Shown piece by piece: positions 24,424 to 32,885 of a DNA stretch of 64,000 nucleotides. The stretch spans positions 139,350-203,349 of the forward strand of contig CAZAER010000008.1 in assembly GCA_964484195.1 (NCBI GenBank). Direction: 5' to 3'. The position numbers and the translations under genes were made by a program. This DNA comes from JALHOP01 sp964484195. GTDB lineage: Bacteria > Myxococcota > XYA12-FULL-58-9 > JALHOP01. How positions within the stretch are numbered: the first letter of the stretch is position 1; every line of letters begins with the position of its first letter. A model generated the notes under the pieces. That model had not been told where the DNA came from. It saw only the letters and a list, made by a program, of their open reading frames with translations, and did no database searches.

Positions 24424-24450
24424 TTGACCCTGGATCGGGCTGCCTATACC
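24424..24450 (+). promoter_or_regulatory. Candidate sigma-70 promoter for the small lipoprotein gene
   Basis: TTGACC at 24424-24429 and TATACC at 24445-24450 resemble -35 and -10 boxes, but the spacer is only 15 bases (17 is ideal). They lie ~75 bases upstream of the ATG at 24524, which has its own ribosome site (AAGGAG near 24505-24510). Confidence 0.4.
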
Positions 24451-24523
24451 AAAGCCGCACAAGGGGAGTTGTCCGCTTTGGCCACCTCCACGCGCGCGAT
24501 CGCATAAGGAGCTTGTACCCTTC

Positions 24524-25054
24524 ATGAAACTTCTGACCCTCGGCAGTGTCGTTTCCTTCGGCGTTTTGGGATTGGTGGCGTGCGACCAGGGTGCTGGTAC
24601 CGCTGGCGGTGATGCCGCGCCTGCCGCTGCTCCAGCGGACGCCGCGCCTGCCGCGGGTGATGGCGAAGCCGCCGTTGGCGGTGATGCCGAGGTCGCCAAG
24701 GTCGAGCAGACGCCGCAGCAGGCGTGCAACGCGTTGATCGATGCCGCCAAGGCCAAGGACGACGCCAAGTTCCTCGCCAACGCCACCGACGTGACCGCCC
24801 AGGCGCTGGCCGACGCGGCCACCAAGGACATGATGTTCACCATGATGGCCACCGCGACCTGCGGTGAAGGCGTGGTCGAAGGCGAGAAGGCCACCGTGCC
24901 GGTGACCGTCGGCGCCGAGAAGCGCGACGTGCCCTTCGTGAAGATGGGCGACGCCTGGAAGTTCGACTCCGCCGAGTACATGAACAAGTACCCGCCGGCC
25001 CCTGCGAAGGGTAAGAAGGCCAAGGGCAAGAAGACCAAGGTCAAGAAGGGCTAA
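24524..25054 (+). CDS. Small lipoprotein with Ala-rich linker and basic tail, 176 aa
   Basis: The signal MKLLTLGSVVSFGVLGLVAC has a classic lipobox ending LVAC, with Cys 20 lipidated. An Ala/Pro/Asp/Gly linker (~21-60) follows, then a small folded domain (~65-155) with two Cys (QQACNALIDAAKAKDDAKFL and TATCGEGVVEGEKATVPVTV) likely to form a disulphide. The fold resembles DUF4878/NTF2-like lipoproteins. The C-terminus is a Lys-rich tail (GKKAKGKKTKVKKG) that could touch peptidoglycan or nucleic acid outside the cell. It is monocistronic with its own terminator at 25078-25110. Likely in the outer membrane, facing the periplasm. Confidence 0.8.
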   Translation: MKLLTLGSVVSFGVLGLVACDQGAGTAGGDAAPAAAPADAAPAAGDGEAAVGGDAEVAKVEQTPQQACNALIDAAKAKDDAKFLANATDVTAQALADAATKDMMFTMMATATCGEGVVEGEKATVPVTVGAEKRDVPFVKMGDAWKFDSAEYMNKYPPAPAKGKKAKGKKTKVKKG

Positions 25055-25077
25055 CGAGCCCCAGTTCGCTATGACGG

Positions 25078-25110
25078 AAAGGGCGCGGCACACACCGCGC
25101 CCTTTTTTTT
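25078..25110 (+). terminator. Rho-independent terminator
   Basis: AAAGGGCGCGG at 25078-25088 pairs perfectly with CCGCGCCCTTT at 25095-25105 around CACACA, followed by T through 25110 (eight T in all from 25103). It ends the lipoprotein transcript 24 bases after the stop and lies just before the 3' end of the convergent DUF58 gene. Confidence 0.95.
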
Positions 25111-25118
25111 GGAGCCGG

Positions 25119-26456
25119 CTACAGTCGCCCGCTCGCCTTCAGCGCCAGGTAGAAGTTCACCAGCGCCGCCGGCAACTGCGAAGGCTCGACGTCCAAGCAG
25201 TCCATTCCAGCGGAACGGAGGGCGGCATGGGCGCGTTCGCGCTCGTCGATGTAGTGATGCGTGCCGGCGACGCGTACCGCGGCGTCGAAATCGACCACCG
25301 GCGTCGATAGGGCGGTTCGCAGCGCCACCTCGCGCAAGCTCGCGGCGACCACGAGGTGCCGTGCGCGCGCGTGCCGCATGACCCGCACCAGCTCGTCATC
25401 GCCGTCGTCGCGTAGATTCGTCAGCGCCACCACCAGCGAGCGTCTACGCACCCGCTCGACGCAACGTTCGAGGGCGCTCGCCACGTCGGAGGCCTCGGTG
25501 GTGGTCTGGAGATCGTAGGTCTGGTTGAGCAGGGTATTGAAGAACGATACGCCGCGGCCGGGCGGAATGAAGCGGTCGCGACCGCCGAAGGTGAGCAGAC
25601 CGACGCGGTCACCTTGGCGAAGCGCTACCCAAGCAAGGAGCAAGGCCGCGTTGAGAGCGTGGTCGAAGTGGGCCTGGCCGTCGTCGACGGCGCGCAGACG
25701 GCGTCCGCAATCGAGGAGGAGAACCAGCTGCTGGTCCTGCTCGTCGCGAAAGGCTCGCGTCGTGAGCTTGCGCCGGCGGGCGGTCGCCTTCCAGTCGATG
25801 TGGCGCAACATGTCGCCCTGGGCGTACTCGCGCAGCTCGGCGAACTCGAGACCGGCCCCGCGTCGTTGGCGCTGCTTCACGCCGCTGTTGCGCGACTGGT
25901 TCTCCGCGGCCAGCAAGGCGAAGCGCGCGCTGGCACGGAAGTTCGGATAGACGCGGACCGGCGTCGGAGCGCCGCAGGCGCGGCGATACGACCACAGACC
26001 GAGCGGTGAGGTCGTCCAGCACTCGCTAACGCCGAAGATGACGTTACCGCGCTCGCGTGGGGTGACCGTGTACGCGATGGCGAGATCCACGCCCGCTGCG
26101 ACGTCGACGGTGGTTGGCAGGCCAGCGCTCTCGAGGGTGCGCGGTACGTGGTCGGTGACGACCATGCCCGAGATGGCGCGCTCGCTGCTCACCACCAATC
26201 GCACCTTGGTGGGTGAGCCCAGAGCCAGCGCGTTCGGGAGGAAGCGCTGCACTCGCGGTGGTGCTGCGCGCACCAGCTGCAAGGCGTCCGAAAAGGCAAT
26301 CGCCGCGACCAAGGCGCAAGAACCCACCCAATACCAAACCAGCGCCGGCAGGAACGACGCGGCGATGCCGAGCGTCAGAATGCCCAGCGCCAGCAACACC
26401 AATAGTCCGCTTGGGCGGACGAGCTTGCGCGGGCCTTTGGGCGCCGGCTCGCTCAC
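25119..26456 (-). CDS. DUF58 (vWA-like) protein of the MoxR operon, 445 aa
   Basis: Two N-terminal membrane helices (~15-55), a beta-sandwich segment (~65-185) and the DUF58 signature RRGAGLEFAELREYAQGD with HIDWKATARRRKL, leading into a vWA-like domain whose MIDAS-like start is LVLLLDCGRR. MoxR AAA+ ATPases use vWA partners of this kind to insert metals or remodel envelope proteins. The ATG overlaps the MoxR stop (ATGA). It is the last gene of an eight-gene minus-strand operon. The vWA metal site is partly altered (D-C-G-R rather than D-x-S-x-S), common in this family. Confidence 0.9.
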   Translation of the reverse strand: MSEPAPKGPRKLVRPSGLLVLLALGILTLGIAASFLPALVWYWVGSCALVAAIAFSDALQLVRAAPPRVQRFLPNALALGSPTKVRLVVSSERAISGMVVTDHVPRTLESAGLPTTVDVAAGVDLAIAYTVTPRERGNVIFGVSECWTTSPLGLWSYRRACGAPTPVRVYPNFRASARFALLAAENQSRNSGVKQRQRRGAGLEFAELREYAQGDMLRHIDWKATARRRKLTTRAFRDEQDQQLVLLLDCGRRLRAVDDGQAHFDHALNAALLLAWVALRQGDRVGLLTFGGRDRFIPPGRGVSFFNTLLNQTYDLQTTTEASDVASALERCVERVRRRSLVVALTNLRDDGDDELVRVMRHARARHLVVAASLREVALRTALSTPVVDFDAAVRVAGTHHYIDERERAHAALRSAGMDCLDVEPSQLPAALVNFYLALKASGRL

Positions 26457-27436
26457 AGACGCGGGGCCTCCACGGTCTCGAGGATCGCCGGCAGCACCAT
26501 GTCGTGCGATTGACCGTCGAGCTCGAGCTCGGCCGAGAGGCTCACGCGGTGCCGGAGCGCCGGCAGCGCCATGGCTTTCACGTCGTCGGGCGTGACGAAG
26601 TTGCGGCCGTCGAGGAGGGCCGCGGCGCGAGCAGCGCGCACGAGCGCGAGGCTACCGCGCGGGCCGGCGCCGACAGAGACGCCTTGCCAGGCGCGCGTCG
26701 CGCGGCAGATGCGCACCGCGTAGTCGATGACGCGTTGATCGACATCGAAGGCTGCGACGGCGCGCTGGATCGCCAGGATGTCTTGCGGGGTCGCGACCGG
26801 CTCGACCGCGTCGAGGAGCAGCTGGTCGCCGATTTCTCCGCGCGTCACCTTGCTGACCATCGCCACCTCTTCGTCTTGCGCCGGGTAGCCGATCAGCACC
26901 TTGAGCAGGAAGCGGTCGAGCTGCGCGTCGGGGAGGGGATAGGTGCCTTCGTGGTCGAACGGGTTCTGCGTGGCGAGAGTCATGAACGGCGGCGGCAGAG
27001 CGACCGCGGTGCCGTCGAGGCTCACCTGACGTTCCTGCATGACCTCGAGCATTGCCGCCTGGGTCTTGGCGGGAGCGCGGTTGATCTCGTCGGCGATGAG
27101 CAGGTTGGTGAAGATCGGTCCCTGGCGCGTCGTGAACTTGCCTGTCGACATGTCGAACATCGTGTGACCGGTGATGTCCGAGGGCATGAGGTCCGGCGTG
27201 AACTGGATGCGCGACGACTGACCGCGGAAGGTACGCGCCAACGCGCGTACGAGCAGTGTTTTGCCTAGTCCTGGCAAGCCTTCGACGAGGACGTGGCCGG
27301 CGGCGAACAGCGCCACCAAGACCTGGTCGACGACCTCGCTCTGACCGACGACGGCGCGCGCGACTTGCTCGCGGATCGCTTTCGCCAGTCGCATCGATTG
27401 ATCGAGGTTCGTTGGTGCGGCGGCTACCGTGCTCAT
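26453..27436 (-). CDS. MoxR family AAA+ ATPase, 327 aa
   Basis: Walker A GLPGLGKT, Walker B LLIADEINR, the sensor-1 region TLATQNPFDHEGTYPLPDAQ and DRFLLKVLIGYP, and the C-terminal lid with VTPDDVKAM are all present and intact. Length is normal for the MRP subfamily. Members act as chaperone-like ATPases with vWA proteins. The gene overlaps the DUF4350 gene upstream and the DUF58 gene downstream by four bases each, so stoichiometric expression is likely. Cytoplasmic, probably recruited to the membrane by the surrounding membrane proteins. Confidence 0.94.
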   Translation of the reverse strand: MSTVAAAPTNLDQSMRLAKAIREQVARAVVGQSEVVDQVLVALFAAGHVLVEGLPGLGKTLLVRALARTFRGQSSRIQFTPDLMPSDITGHTMFDMSTGKFTTRQGPIFTNLLIADEINRAPAKTQAAMLEVMQERQVSLDGTAVALPPPFMTLATQNPFDHEGTYPLPDAQLDRFLLKVLIGYPAQDEEVAMVSKVTRGEIGDQLLLDAVEPVATPQDILAIQRAVAAFDVDQRVIDYAVRICRATRAWQGVSVGAGPRGSLALVRAARAAALLDGRNFVTPDDVKAMALPALRHRVSLSAELELDGQSHDMVLPAILETVEAPRL

Positions 27437-28782
27437 GGATTCTGGCTCAACCTTTCGAGAACGCGTTGGACGGCAACGAAGTCGTTACGCGACAGTCCGA
27501 CCTGCGGTCGATAGATAGCATCCACTTCGGTCTGAGACAGCTTCGCGAGTTGTGCGAGACGGGCGCGGCGCTCGCGCTCGGGCAAGGCGGCGACTTGCGG
27601 ATGGCGCATGAGTAGCCGCCGCTTGACGTGCTTCTGCACGCTCGCAGTCAACACGTGAGCACCACCATGGTCGACGAGGAATCTGCCGGTCGCGTCGACG
27701 TGCTCGATGAGCTCGCGCCGGATTGGCGCTAGCGGTGCGATGGGGGCGCCGACGCGCGGCATGTGACGCCAGAGCAAGGCAGCGATCACGAGCGCGAGCG
27801 CCACGAGCGCGGGCCAACCCTGCTCGGCGATGCTGCTCCAAATCGACGGCGCATCGTCGCCGAAGACGAACCACACCGGGCCGCTATGGCCGTTGGCGGA
27901 GAGGATGGCCCAAAAGAACGGGGCATGGTCGGCCTCGCCAATCATCTGATTCTCGAGGAACCACAGCGAGCCCAAGACAGTGACGGTGCCGGCGCCGTGG
28001 GGCTCACGCACCGCGTAGGCGCCCGTCCGTCCGGCGACTTGCCAACCACCGGGGTTCTCGCTGACCAGCTCGTGTGCAGATGGAGACACGTTGTAGAGCT
28101 CCCGTGAGCCCGGCACGTGCACGAGCTGACGGGGCACGTCTTCGGTGTCGCGCTCCGGCGACGGCTCTGCAGGCGCGTCTTCGACCTCGGGGCCTTCTTC
28201 GTCCTCGACTTCATCGTCTTCGGCGAAGACGTGGTCGCTGTCGTCGTAGTCTTCGTCGTCGTCCACCAAGACGGACTCGGGGACCTCGGGAGCGGCTTGT
28301 GCGTCGTCGACGCTAGGATCGAAGGTCACCCAGTTCTCGGGCTCGCTCATATAATCGTTGGGCAGATAGAGGCCGTAGCCCGCCTCTTCGAAGAGGCGCA
28401 CGCCAATCGTCTTCAGGACCGGGTCTTTGCTGACATCGTCGCCGACCGTCACGATGAGGTCGCCACCGGAGGCGACCCAGGCGAGGAGCCGTTGATGCTG
28501 CAAAGGGCTCATCAAGCGACGGTCGCCAGAAACCAAGATGGTGCCATCCGGCGAAGGCATCGCGGATTCGCCGTAGAGGGTCTCGATGCCGCGCGACTCA
28601 CGACCCATCGCCACCACGAAGCGCTGCGCCGCGAGATAGTTGTTGCGGTAGGCTTCGCCCGAATAGCCGACCCACTCGGGCACGCGCACGCGCTCGTAGT
28701 TCTCCATGACGTAGATGGTGAGCGCCTCGAGCACCGCAAAAGCGGATAGGTAGCCCAGCGCGGTCTTGAATGCCGGGCTCAA
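27433..28782 (-). CDS. DUF4350-type membrane protein with acidic insert, 449 aa
   Basis: The start is TTG at 28782-28780, overlapping the stop of the DUF4129 gene (TTGA); the longer frame upstream is shadow. An N-terminal membrane helix (FKTALGYLSAFAVLEALTIYV, about residues 4-24, read in two parts) leads to a periplasmic domain that resembles a ThuA/GATase-like sensor fold (PSPDGTILVSGDRR, LLAWVASGGDLIVTVGD). A second membrane helix (~345-365) and a cytoplasmic tail follow. An acidic linker (~residues 175-220, runs such as DDDEDYDDSD and EDDEVEDEEG) interrupts the periplasmic domain and is not usual for the family. Role: membrane partner of MoxR/DUF58. Confidence 0.82.
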   Translation of the reverse strand: MSPAFKTALGYLSAFAVLEALTIYVMENYERVRVPEWVGYSGEAYRNNYLAAQRFVVAMGRESRGIETLYGESAMPSPDGTILVSGDRRLMSPLQHQRLLAWVASGGDLIVTVGDDVSKDPVLKTIGVRLFEEAGYGLYLPNDYMSEPENWVTFDPSVDDAQAAPEVPESVLVDDDEDYDDSDHVFAEDDEVEDEEGPEVEDAPAEPSPERDTEDVPRQLVHVPGSRELYNVSPSAHELVSENPGGWQVAGRTGAYAVREPHGAGTVTVLGSLWFLENQMIGEADHAPFFWAILSANGHSGPVWFVFGDDAPSIWSSIAEQGWPALVALALVIAALLWRHMPRVGAPIAPLAPIRRELIEHVDATGRFLVDHGGAHVLTASVQKHVKRRLLMRHPQVAALPERERRARLAQLAKLSQTEVDAIYRPQVGLSRNDFVAVQRVLERLSQNP

Positions 28783-30263
28783 ACGGCGGGCTCCTCGGGC
28801 ACGGCCACCGCGATGAACGTCGAACCGTAGGCGCGAGACAGCGATTCGAACTCCGTCGACGAAGGCAGGGTGTGCGCGTAGGCGCAGCGTTGCCAGCTCT
28901 TGGCGATCGCGGTGAATGCCTCCGTTGCCGGTGAGGCCGAGGTTTTGCGGCGCACGAGCGCGATACATTCCTGCTCGGTCGCGCCTTCGGGGAAGTCCAC
29001 CTGCACCTGGCTCGCGAAATAGGCGATGGCTCCGCGATAGAGGATACTCAGGGCCAAAGCCTGCTCACCACGCTGCCAGGCGGCGCGCGCCGTGCCGACG
29101 ATGTCGCCAGACAGCGCTACTTTCTTCGCGGGCGCGAGCTCGTCATCGGCGCGCGGCACCAGTTGCTCGAGCACCGAGCGGCCGCTTCGGTTGCGGAGCA
29201 TGATGAGGGTGAGATGCACCACGAGCGCCAAGCCGACGGCGCCGAGCACGTACGGCATCGCCTCCGCGATGATGGTGCCAATCGTGGCGAAGGGGACCGT
29301 CGGTCCTTCCGGCAGCTCGACGTCTTCTTCTTGCTCCTTGGGCTTCTCGATCGGCATCCAGCGGTCGGTCGGTCTCCAGGGATCGAAATCGGGATGCGCC
29401 AGCACCTCTTTGATCACTTTGGAGGGCGGTGGTGGCGGACCGACGATCTCGTCGCTCTGCGCTGCGGCGACCGCGGGAACCACGACCAACAGCACCAGCG
29501 CCACCATGGCGGCGACCTTCCCGCCGCTCTTGCGCTGGGCGCGGGTACGCAAAGCCCTGAAGGCGAGCTCGAGGTCCCAGCCCTCGAGCTCGACGCGGCG
29601 GTTGACGTAGAGCGCGAAACCCATGGCGGCGAAAACCGGCTCGATGATCAGCATGGCGACCATGGTGTTCAGCACCGCCACCGCGCTGGGTACGTTTTCG
29701 GGAAACATCGATGACTCACCGCTCATCGGCGTGGTGGTGAACATCGCCATGGCCTGCAAGCCGCAGAGGATGAGCGCGACCTCGAACATCATGAGCACGA
29801 CGCAGGCGAGCTGCGCGCTGCCTCGATGATTCATCGCCAGCGTCGCGATGCGCCGGCGCGCGTCTTTGCTCGTAAGACCTTCGAGGTGACGGACGGGCAT
29901 GGTGAACGTCCGCGATGGCGACAGTCGGCGAAGCGTCAGCGCGCCCAGCACGTGACGCTGAATGGCGCGCGGCGTGGTGCTGAACACGCGAGTCACCTTG
30001 GCGCGCTCGCCAATCAAGGCCCGCGCCAACACTGACAGGGTGACGGCATCGAGGAGGGGCTTTGCCCACCAGAGCAGCAACCAGCCGTAGAGCGGCTCGG
30101 TGAGCTGCCCCAAGGTCACCGCCGCTACCGCCAGAGGCACCACGACGACGAGGAGGGCGGCGTAGATGTCGCGAAACGCGTGGCGCACCAGCGCGAAGCC
30201 GAGGTCGAGCGCTTCCCAGCCGGTGCGCTGGCGCATCCCCAAGACGATCTGCTCAAGCTGCAC
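28779..30263 (-). CDS. Membrane protein with DUF4129-like C-terminal domain, 494 aa
   Basis: Several membrane helices lie in the N-terminal ~215 residues, followed by one near residues 250-270 (VAAMVALVLLVVVPAVAAA) and another near 335-355. A Pro-rich, Asp/Trp-containing periplasmic linker lies between them. The C-terminal ~130 residues (ALSILYRGAIAYFASQVQVD, FPEGATEQECIALVRR, TAIAKSWQRCAYA) are the DUF4129 cytoplasmic domain, also found at the end of transglutaminase-like membrane proteins in MoxR operons. The start is GTG at 30263-30261, overlapping the SpoIIM-like gene by 11 bases and preceded by GGAG. Probably membrane scaffold for the MoxR system. Confidence 0.82.
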   Translation of the reverse strand: MQLEQIVLGMRQRTGWEALDLGFALVRHAFRDIYAALLVVVVPLAVAAVTLGQLTEPLYGWLLLWWAKPLLDAVTLSVLARALIGERAKVTRVFSTTPRAIQRHVLGALTLRRLSPSRTFTMPVRHLEGLTSKDARRRIATLAMNHRGSAQLACVVLMMFEVALILCGLQAMAMFTTTPMSGESSMFPENVPSAVAVLNTMVAMLIIEPVFAAMGFALYVNRRVELEGWDLELAFRALRTRAQRKSGGKVAAMVALVLLVVVPAVAAAQSDEIVGPPPPPSKVIKEVLAHPDFDPWRPTDRWMPIEKPKEQEEDVELPEGPTVPFATIGTIIAEAMPYVLGAVGLALVVHLTLIMLRNRSGRSVLEQLVPRADDELAPAKKVALSGDIVGTARAAWQRGEQALALSILYRGAIAYFASQVQVDFPEGATEQECIALVRRKTSASPATEAFTAIAKSWQRCAYAHTLPSSTEFESLSRAYGSTFIAVAVPEEPAV

Positions 30264-31224
30264 GGCGTGCTCCGCGATGGCGGCCGACCAGGAGGAGATA
30301 GCCGGCGGTAGCTAACCACAGACAGGCGCCGACTCCGTACTTCACCATCTTCGGTGCCGCCGACGCCGACCAGAAGCCCTCGAGATAGGCGGCGAGCACC
30401 AGCATGCCACCGGCACCGTAGACGAGTGGCAGGACCGCGCGAGCGGCGACCTTGAGAGCTTCGGAGCGCCGTAGGCGGCCGGGTGCGACCAAGGCCCAGC
30501 CGATGCGGAACCCCGCAGCCCCCGAGATGACGATGGCCGTGAGCTCGGGAGCTCCGTGCCCAATCACGAAGGGAAAGAAGACGTCGGCGGCGCCGACGTT
30601 GATGAGGTGCCCAGAAACCACGCCCAGCACCAGGCCGTTGAAGGCCACGAAGAAGAAGCTCCCAAGGCCGAAGAACAGACCGGACGCGAACGTGCGAAAG
30701 GCGATGCCGACGTTGTTGTAGATGTAGAAGCCGAACATCGCGAGGTCGCTGTTCGCGCCGCCAGGCCGCGTGATCATTTCGCGAGCCGGATCGTACATCT
30801 GCTGCATCTGATCGATCTCGTATGGGCTCATGAAGCGATAGGCGAGGTCGGGCGAGGCCAGGACCGCGAGCATGAAGACCAAGCCACCCCCGTAAAAGAG
30901 GAGCAGGGCAGTGACCATGGCGCGCCACTCGCCACGCACGGCGCGCGGAAACGTTCGCGTCCAGAAGCCCGCGAATCGCGACAACGATCCGCGCCGCGTC
31001 ACGTAGACGACCTGATGCGCGCGCAGCGCCAAAGTGTTGAGACGCTCGACCAGGGCGCTGTCGAAACCGCGCGAGCGTGCCACCGCGAGATCTTTGCTCA
31101 CTTGGCGGAAGAGACGCGGAAGCTCCGACGGATCCGGACGTTTGCCGCTCTCGAGCTCGCTGAGGAGGGCGTCGAGCTTGCGCCAGCTCGGCTCGGCCAG
31201 CATGCAGAAGGCGTTCTGGTTCAT
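30253..31224 (-). CDS. Stage II sporulation protein M-like (DUF95) membrane protein, 323 aa
   Basis: A cytoplasmic N-terminal helical region (~1-95, including LPRLFRQVSKDLAVARSRG) and then ~6 membrane helices with the DUF95/SpoIIM pattern FGFYIYNNVGIAFRTFASG, FNGLVLGVVSGHL and FVIGHGAPELTAIVISGAAG. The conserved H-G-x-x-E-L is present. In spore formers SpoIIM is part of the septal DMP complex; outside them, SpoIIM-like proteins are standard members of MoxR/DUF58/RDD operons. The ATG at 31224 overlaps the RDD stop (ATGA). No sign of sporulation genes around it. Confidence 0.9.
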   Translation of the reverse strand: MNQNAFCMLAEPSWRKLDALLSELESGKRPDPSELPRLFRQVSKDLAVARSRGFDSALVERLNTLALRAHQVVYVTRRGSLSRFAGFWTRTFPRAVRGEWRAMVTALLLFYGGGLVFMLAVLASPDLAYRFMSPYEIDQMQQMYDPAREMITRPGGANSDLAMFGFYIYNNVGIAFRTFASGLFFGLGSFFFVAFNGLVLGVVSGHLINVGAADVFFPFVIGHGAPELTAIVISGAAGFRIGWALVAPGRLRRSEALKVAARAVLPLVYGAGGMLVLAAYLEGFWSASAAPKMVKYGVGACLWLATAGYLLLVGRHRGARRAA

Positions 31225-31967
31225 GACGCGTCGCTCTCGGGGTTGCCTGCGTCGCCGGCCGTGTGTCCGCTTTCGCGGAGCCATGCCGCGACCGCGATGA
31301 CACGCTCGCTGGGAGTGGCGTTGGAGTGGCTGCGCCCGTCGAGGGTTTGCGCCGCGACCAGGGCGAGCTCGTCGGCTCGTGACGGGCCCAAGGCCGGCGC
31401 CCGGGCGGCGAAGGCGATGACGGCGCGCTGCTCGTCGAGGGTCAGGGGGACGACCGGCGCGTGCGGCTGCATGCCTTTGCCACGCTCCAGGCGAAAGGCG
31501 GGAGCGAGCTCGCTCGCGGTGTAGATGACGATGGTACCGGCCGCGAGATCCCCGAGACGCTTGAAGCTCTTGGTGGCCATCATGCTGATGAGGGCAGCGC
31601 CGAACATGCCGGGCAAGAAGTCGGCGGTGCGCAGCAGATTGCGCAGGAAAGAAGAACCCCAATCGACCGGTAGTCCGTCATCGCGTACGACAGTGAGACC
31701 AAAGGCACGCTTCCCCGGGGTGCGCCCGTGCCAGAGGACTTCGAAGAGCACGGGGTAGAGCCACTCGGCGACGAAGAGCACCAGCAGAATGAGACCCATG
31801 CTGGCGCTGCCGAACCACTGCAGCCCTGCGGCGAGGACGGCGACGGCGAGACCGCGGATGACGAGGTCGACTGCCCAGGCCAAGGCACGCGGCACCGGTC
31901 CGGCGCAGCGCAACGCGAGCTCGACACCTTCCGGCGTCTCGACGTGGTGAAGGGTGTCGACGCGCAT
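31221..31967 (-). CDS. RDD family membrane protein, 248 aa
   Basis: RDD signature features are the LAWAVDLVIRGLA stretch in the first helix and the LWHGRTPGKRAFGLTVV turn, then SSFLRNLLRTADFLPG. There are three to four membrane helices in the first 160 residues and a soluble C-terminal half that is Ala/Arg rich. Gene order RDD-SpoIIM-DUF4129-DUF4350-MoxR-DUF58 is a well-known arrangement in Deltaproteobacteria and relatives. Function in the complex is unknown; some RDD proteins are linked to ion exchange. The stop overlaps the next ATG; the start is 7 bases after the stop of the preceding small membrane gene. Confidence 0.9.
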   Translation of the reverse strand: MRVDTLHHVETPEGVELALRCAGPVPRALAWAVDLVIRGLAVAVLAAGLQWFGSASMGLILLVLFVAEWLYPVLFEVLWHGRTPGKRAFGLTVVRDDGLPVDWGSSFLRNLLRTADFLPGMFGAALISMMATKSFKRLGDLAAGTIVIYTASELAPAFRLERGKGMQPHAPVVPLTLDEQRAVIAFAARAPALGPSRADELALVAAQTLDGRSHSNATPSERVIAVAAWLRESGHTAGDAGNPESDAS

Positions 31968-31974
31968 GGGTTAC

Positions 31975-32361
31975 CTAGCTTGCCGCCACGAAGAAGCCGA
32001 CGAGCAGCAAGCCTCCGAGACACACACCGAGCGGTCCGCAGATCCGCCAGAAGCGACGCATCTCGGAAGTTACCGTCACGAAGAGCTCCTCGGAAGGCGC
32101 CGCGACGAATCGGGTCGCGGCGTTCGCCTGACGCCATATCAGGTGAGCGCCGGCCGAGAGCGTGATCAGCGTCACCAGCGTCAGCAGATGCTCGAGGCGC
32201 GGCCGGCCGCCGCCGACCACCAGCTCGAGCAGGGTCGCGCCTTGCAACTGCAAGAGCCAGAGCGTGACGACCACGGCGGTGACCCCGAAGAAGCGCAACC
32301 ATCCACGCATGGCGCGAACGTGCGTGATGACCGCGTCGGAGACCGCTGCGGGGGCGCTCAC
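31975..32361 (-). CDS. Small membrane protein, 128 aa, paralogue of its neighbour
   Basis: The start is GTG at 32361-32359, overlapping the stop of the preceding gene (GTGA). Three membrane helices are visible (~20-45, ~57-75, ~105-125). The C-terminal part (APSEELFVTVTSEMRRFWRI followed by a Gly/Leu-rich helix) closely parallels that of the 147-aa gene just upstream (APSGQNLAEVTRRLATFWRL), so the two are tandem paralogues. It is the second gene of the MoxR operon. Not a named family. Confidence 0.75.
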   Translation of the reverse strand: MSAPAAVSDAVITHVRAMRGWLRFFGVTAVVVTLWLLQLQGATLLELVVGGGRPRLEHLLTLVTLITLSAGAHLIWRQANAATRFVAAPSEELFVTVTSEMRRFWRICGPLGVCLGGLLLVGFFVAAS

Positions 32362-32801
32362 ACGGCCCTCAAGAACATGCGCATGAAGAAACTGACCATG
32401 AGGGTAACGCCGACCGCCGCGGCGGTGATGACGCCCGCGAGCCGCCAAAAGGTCGCAAGGCGTCGGGTGACCTCGGCGAGATTTTGACCGCTCGGTGCAC
32501 CGCCCAGCCGCTTCACGGCGCCGGCAGTACGCAAAAGCGCGATGGCGGGGGCCACGTAGAGCCCTGCCAACACGAACGCCACGAGGTGCAGGCCGACTTC
32601 GTCACGCGCGCTCGCTTTGTACGCGGCGGTGCCCATCAACAGACAACTCGCCGCCAGGCCGAAAGCCCCCATGCCGGTGAGCCAGCCGCGAGTCGCGGCG
32701 AGCTCTTCGACGACTGCGCCACCCACATGGCCCTCCGTGACCGCGACCACCTCGGGCACGAGCTGGGCTGTGGGAGCCGCGTAGGGATTGGGGGAGTCCA
32801 C
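32358..32801 (-). CDS. Small membrane protein with NPYAAP start, 147 aa
   Basis: It starts at GTG 32801-32799 with DSPNPYAAPTAQ; the NPYAAP/NPYQAP opening is shared by many small bacterial membrane proteins of unknown role. Three to four membrane helices follow (~40-62, ~68-90, ~120-142). Its C-terminal half is paralogous to the next gene. It is the first gene of the eight-gene MoxR operon, divergent from the giant lipoprotein gene whose start lies 84 bases away, so the operon promoter should lie in 32802-32885. No clear promoter boxes could be read there. Confidence 0.72.
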   Translation of the reverse strand: MDSPNPYAAPTAQLVPEVVAVTEGHVGGAVVEELAATRGWLTGMGAFGLAASCLLMGTAAYKASARDEVGLHLVAFVLAGLYVAPAIALLRTAGAVKRLGGAPSGQNLAEVTRRLATFWRLAGVITAAAVGVTLMVSFFMRMFLRAV

Positions 32802-32885
32802 GCCCGAGTTTAGAGGGAGCGGATGTGGTTTTCCATTGTGATTTGGCGCATGGCTAGCAGCCCAGCGGGCCGATACTATGCGCCC

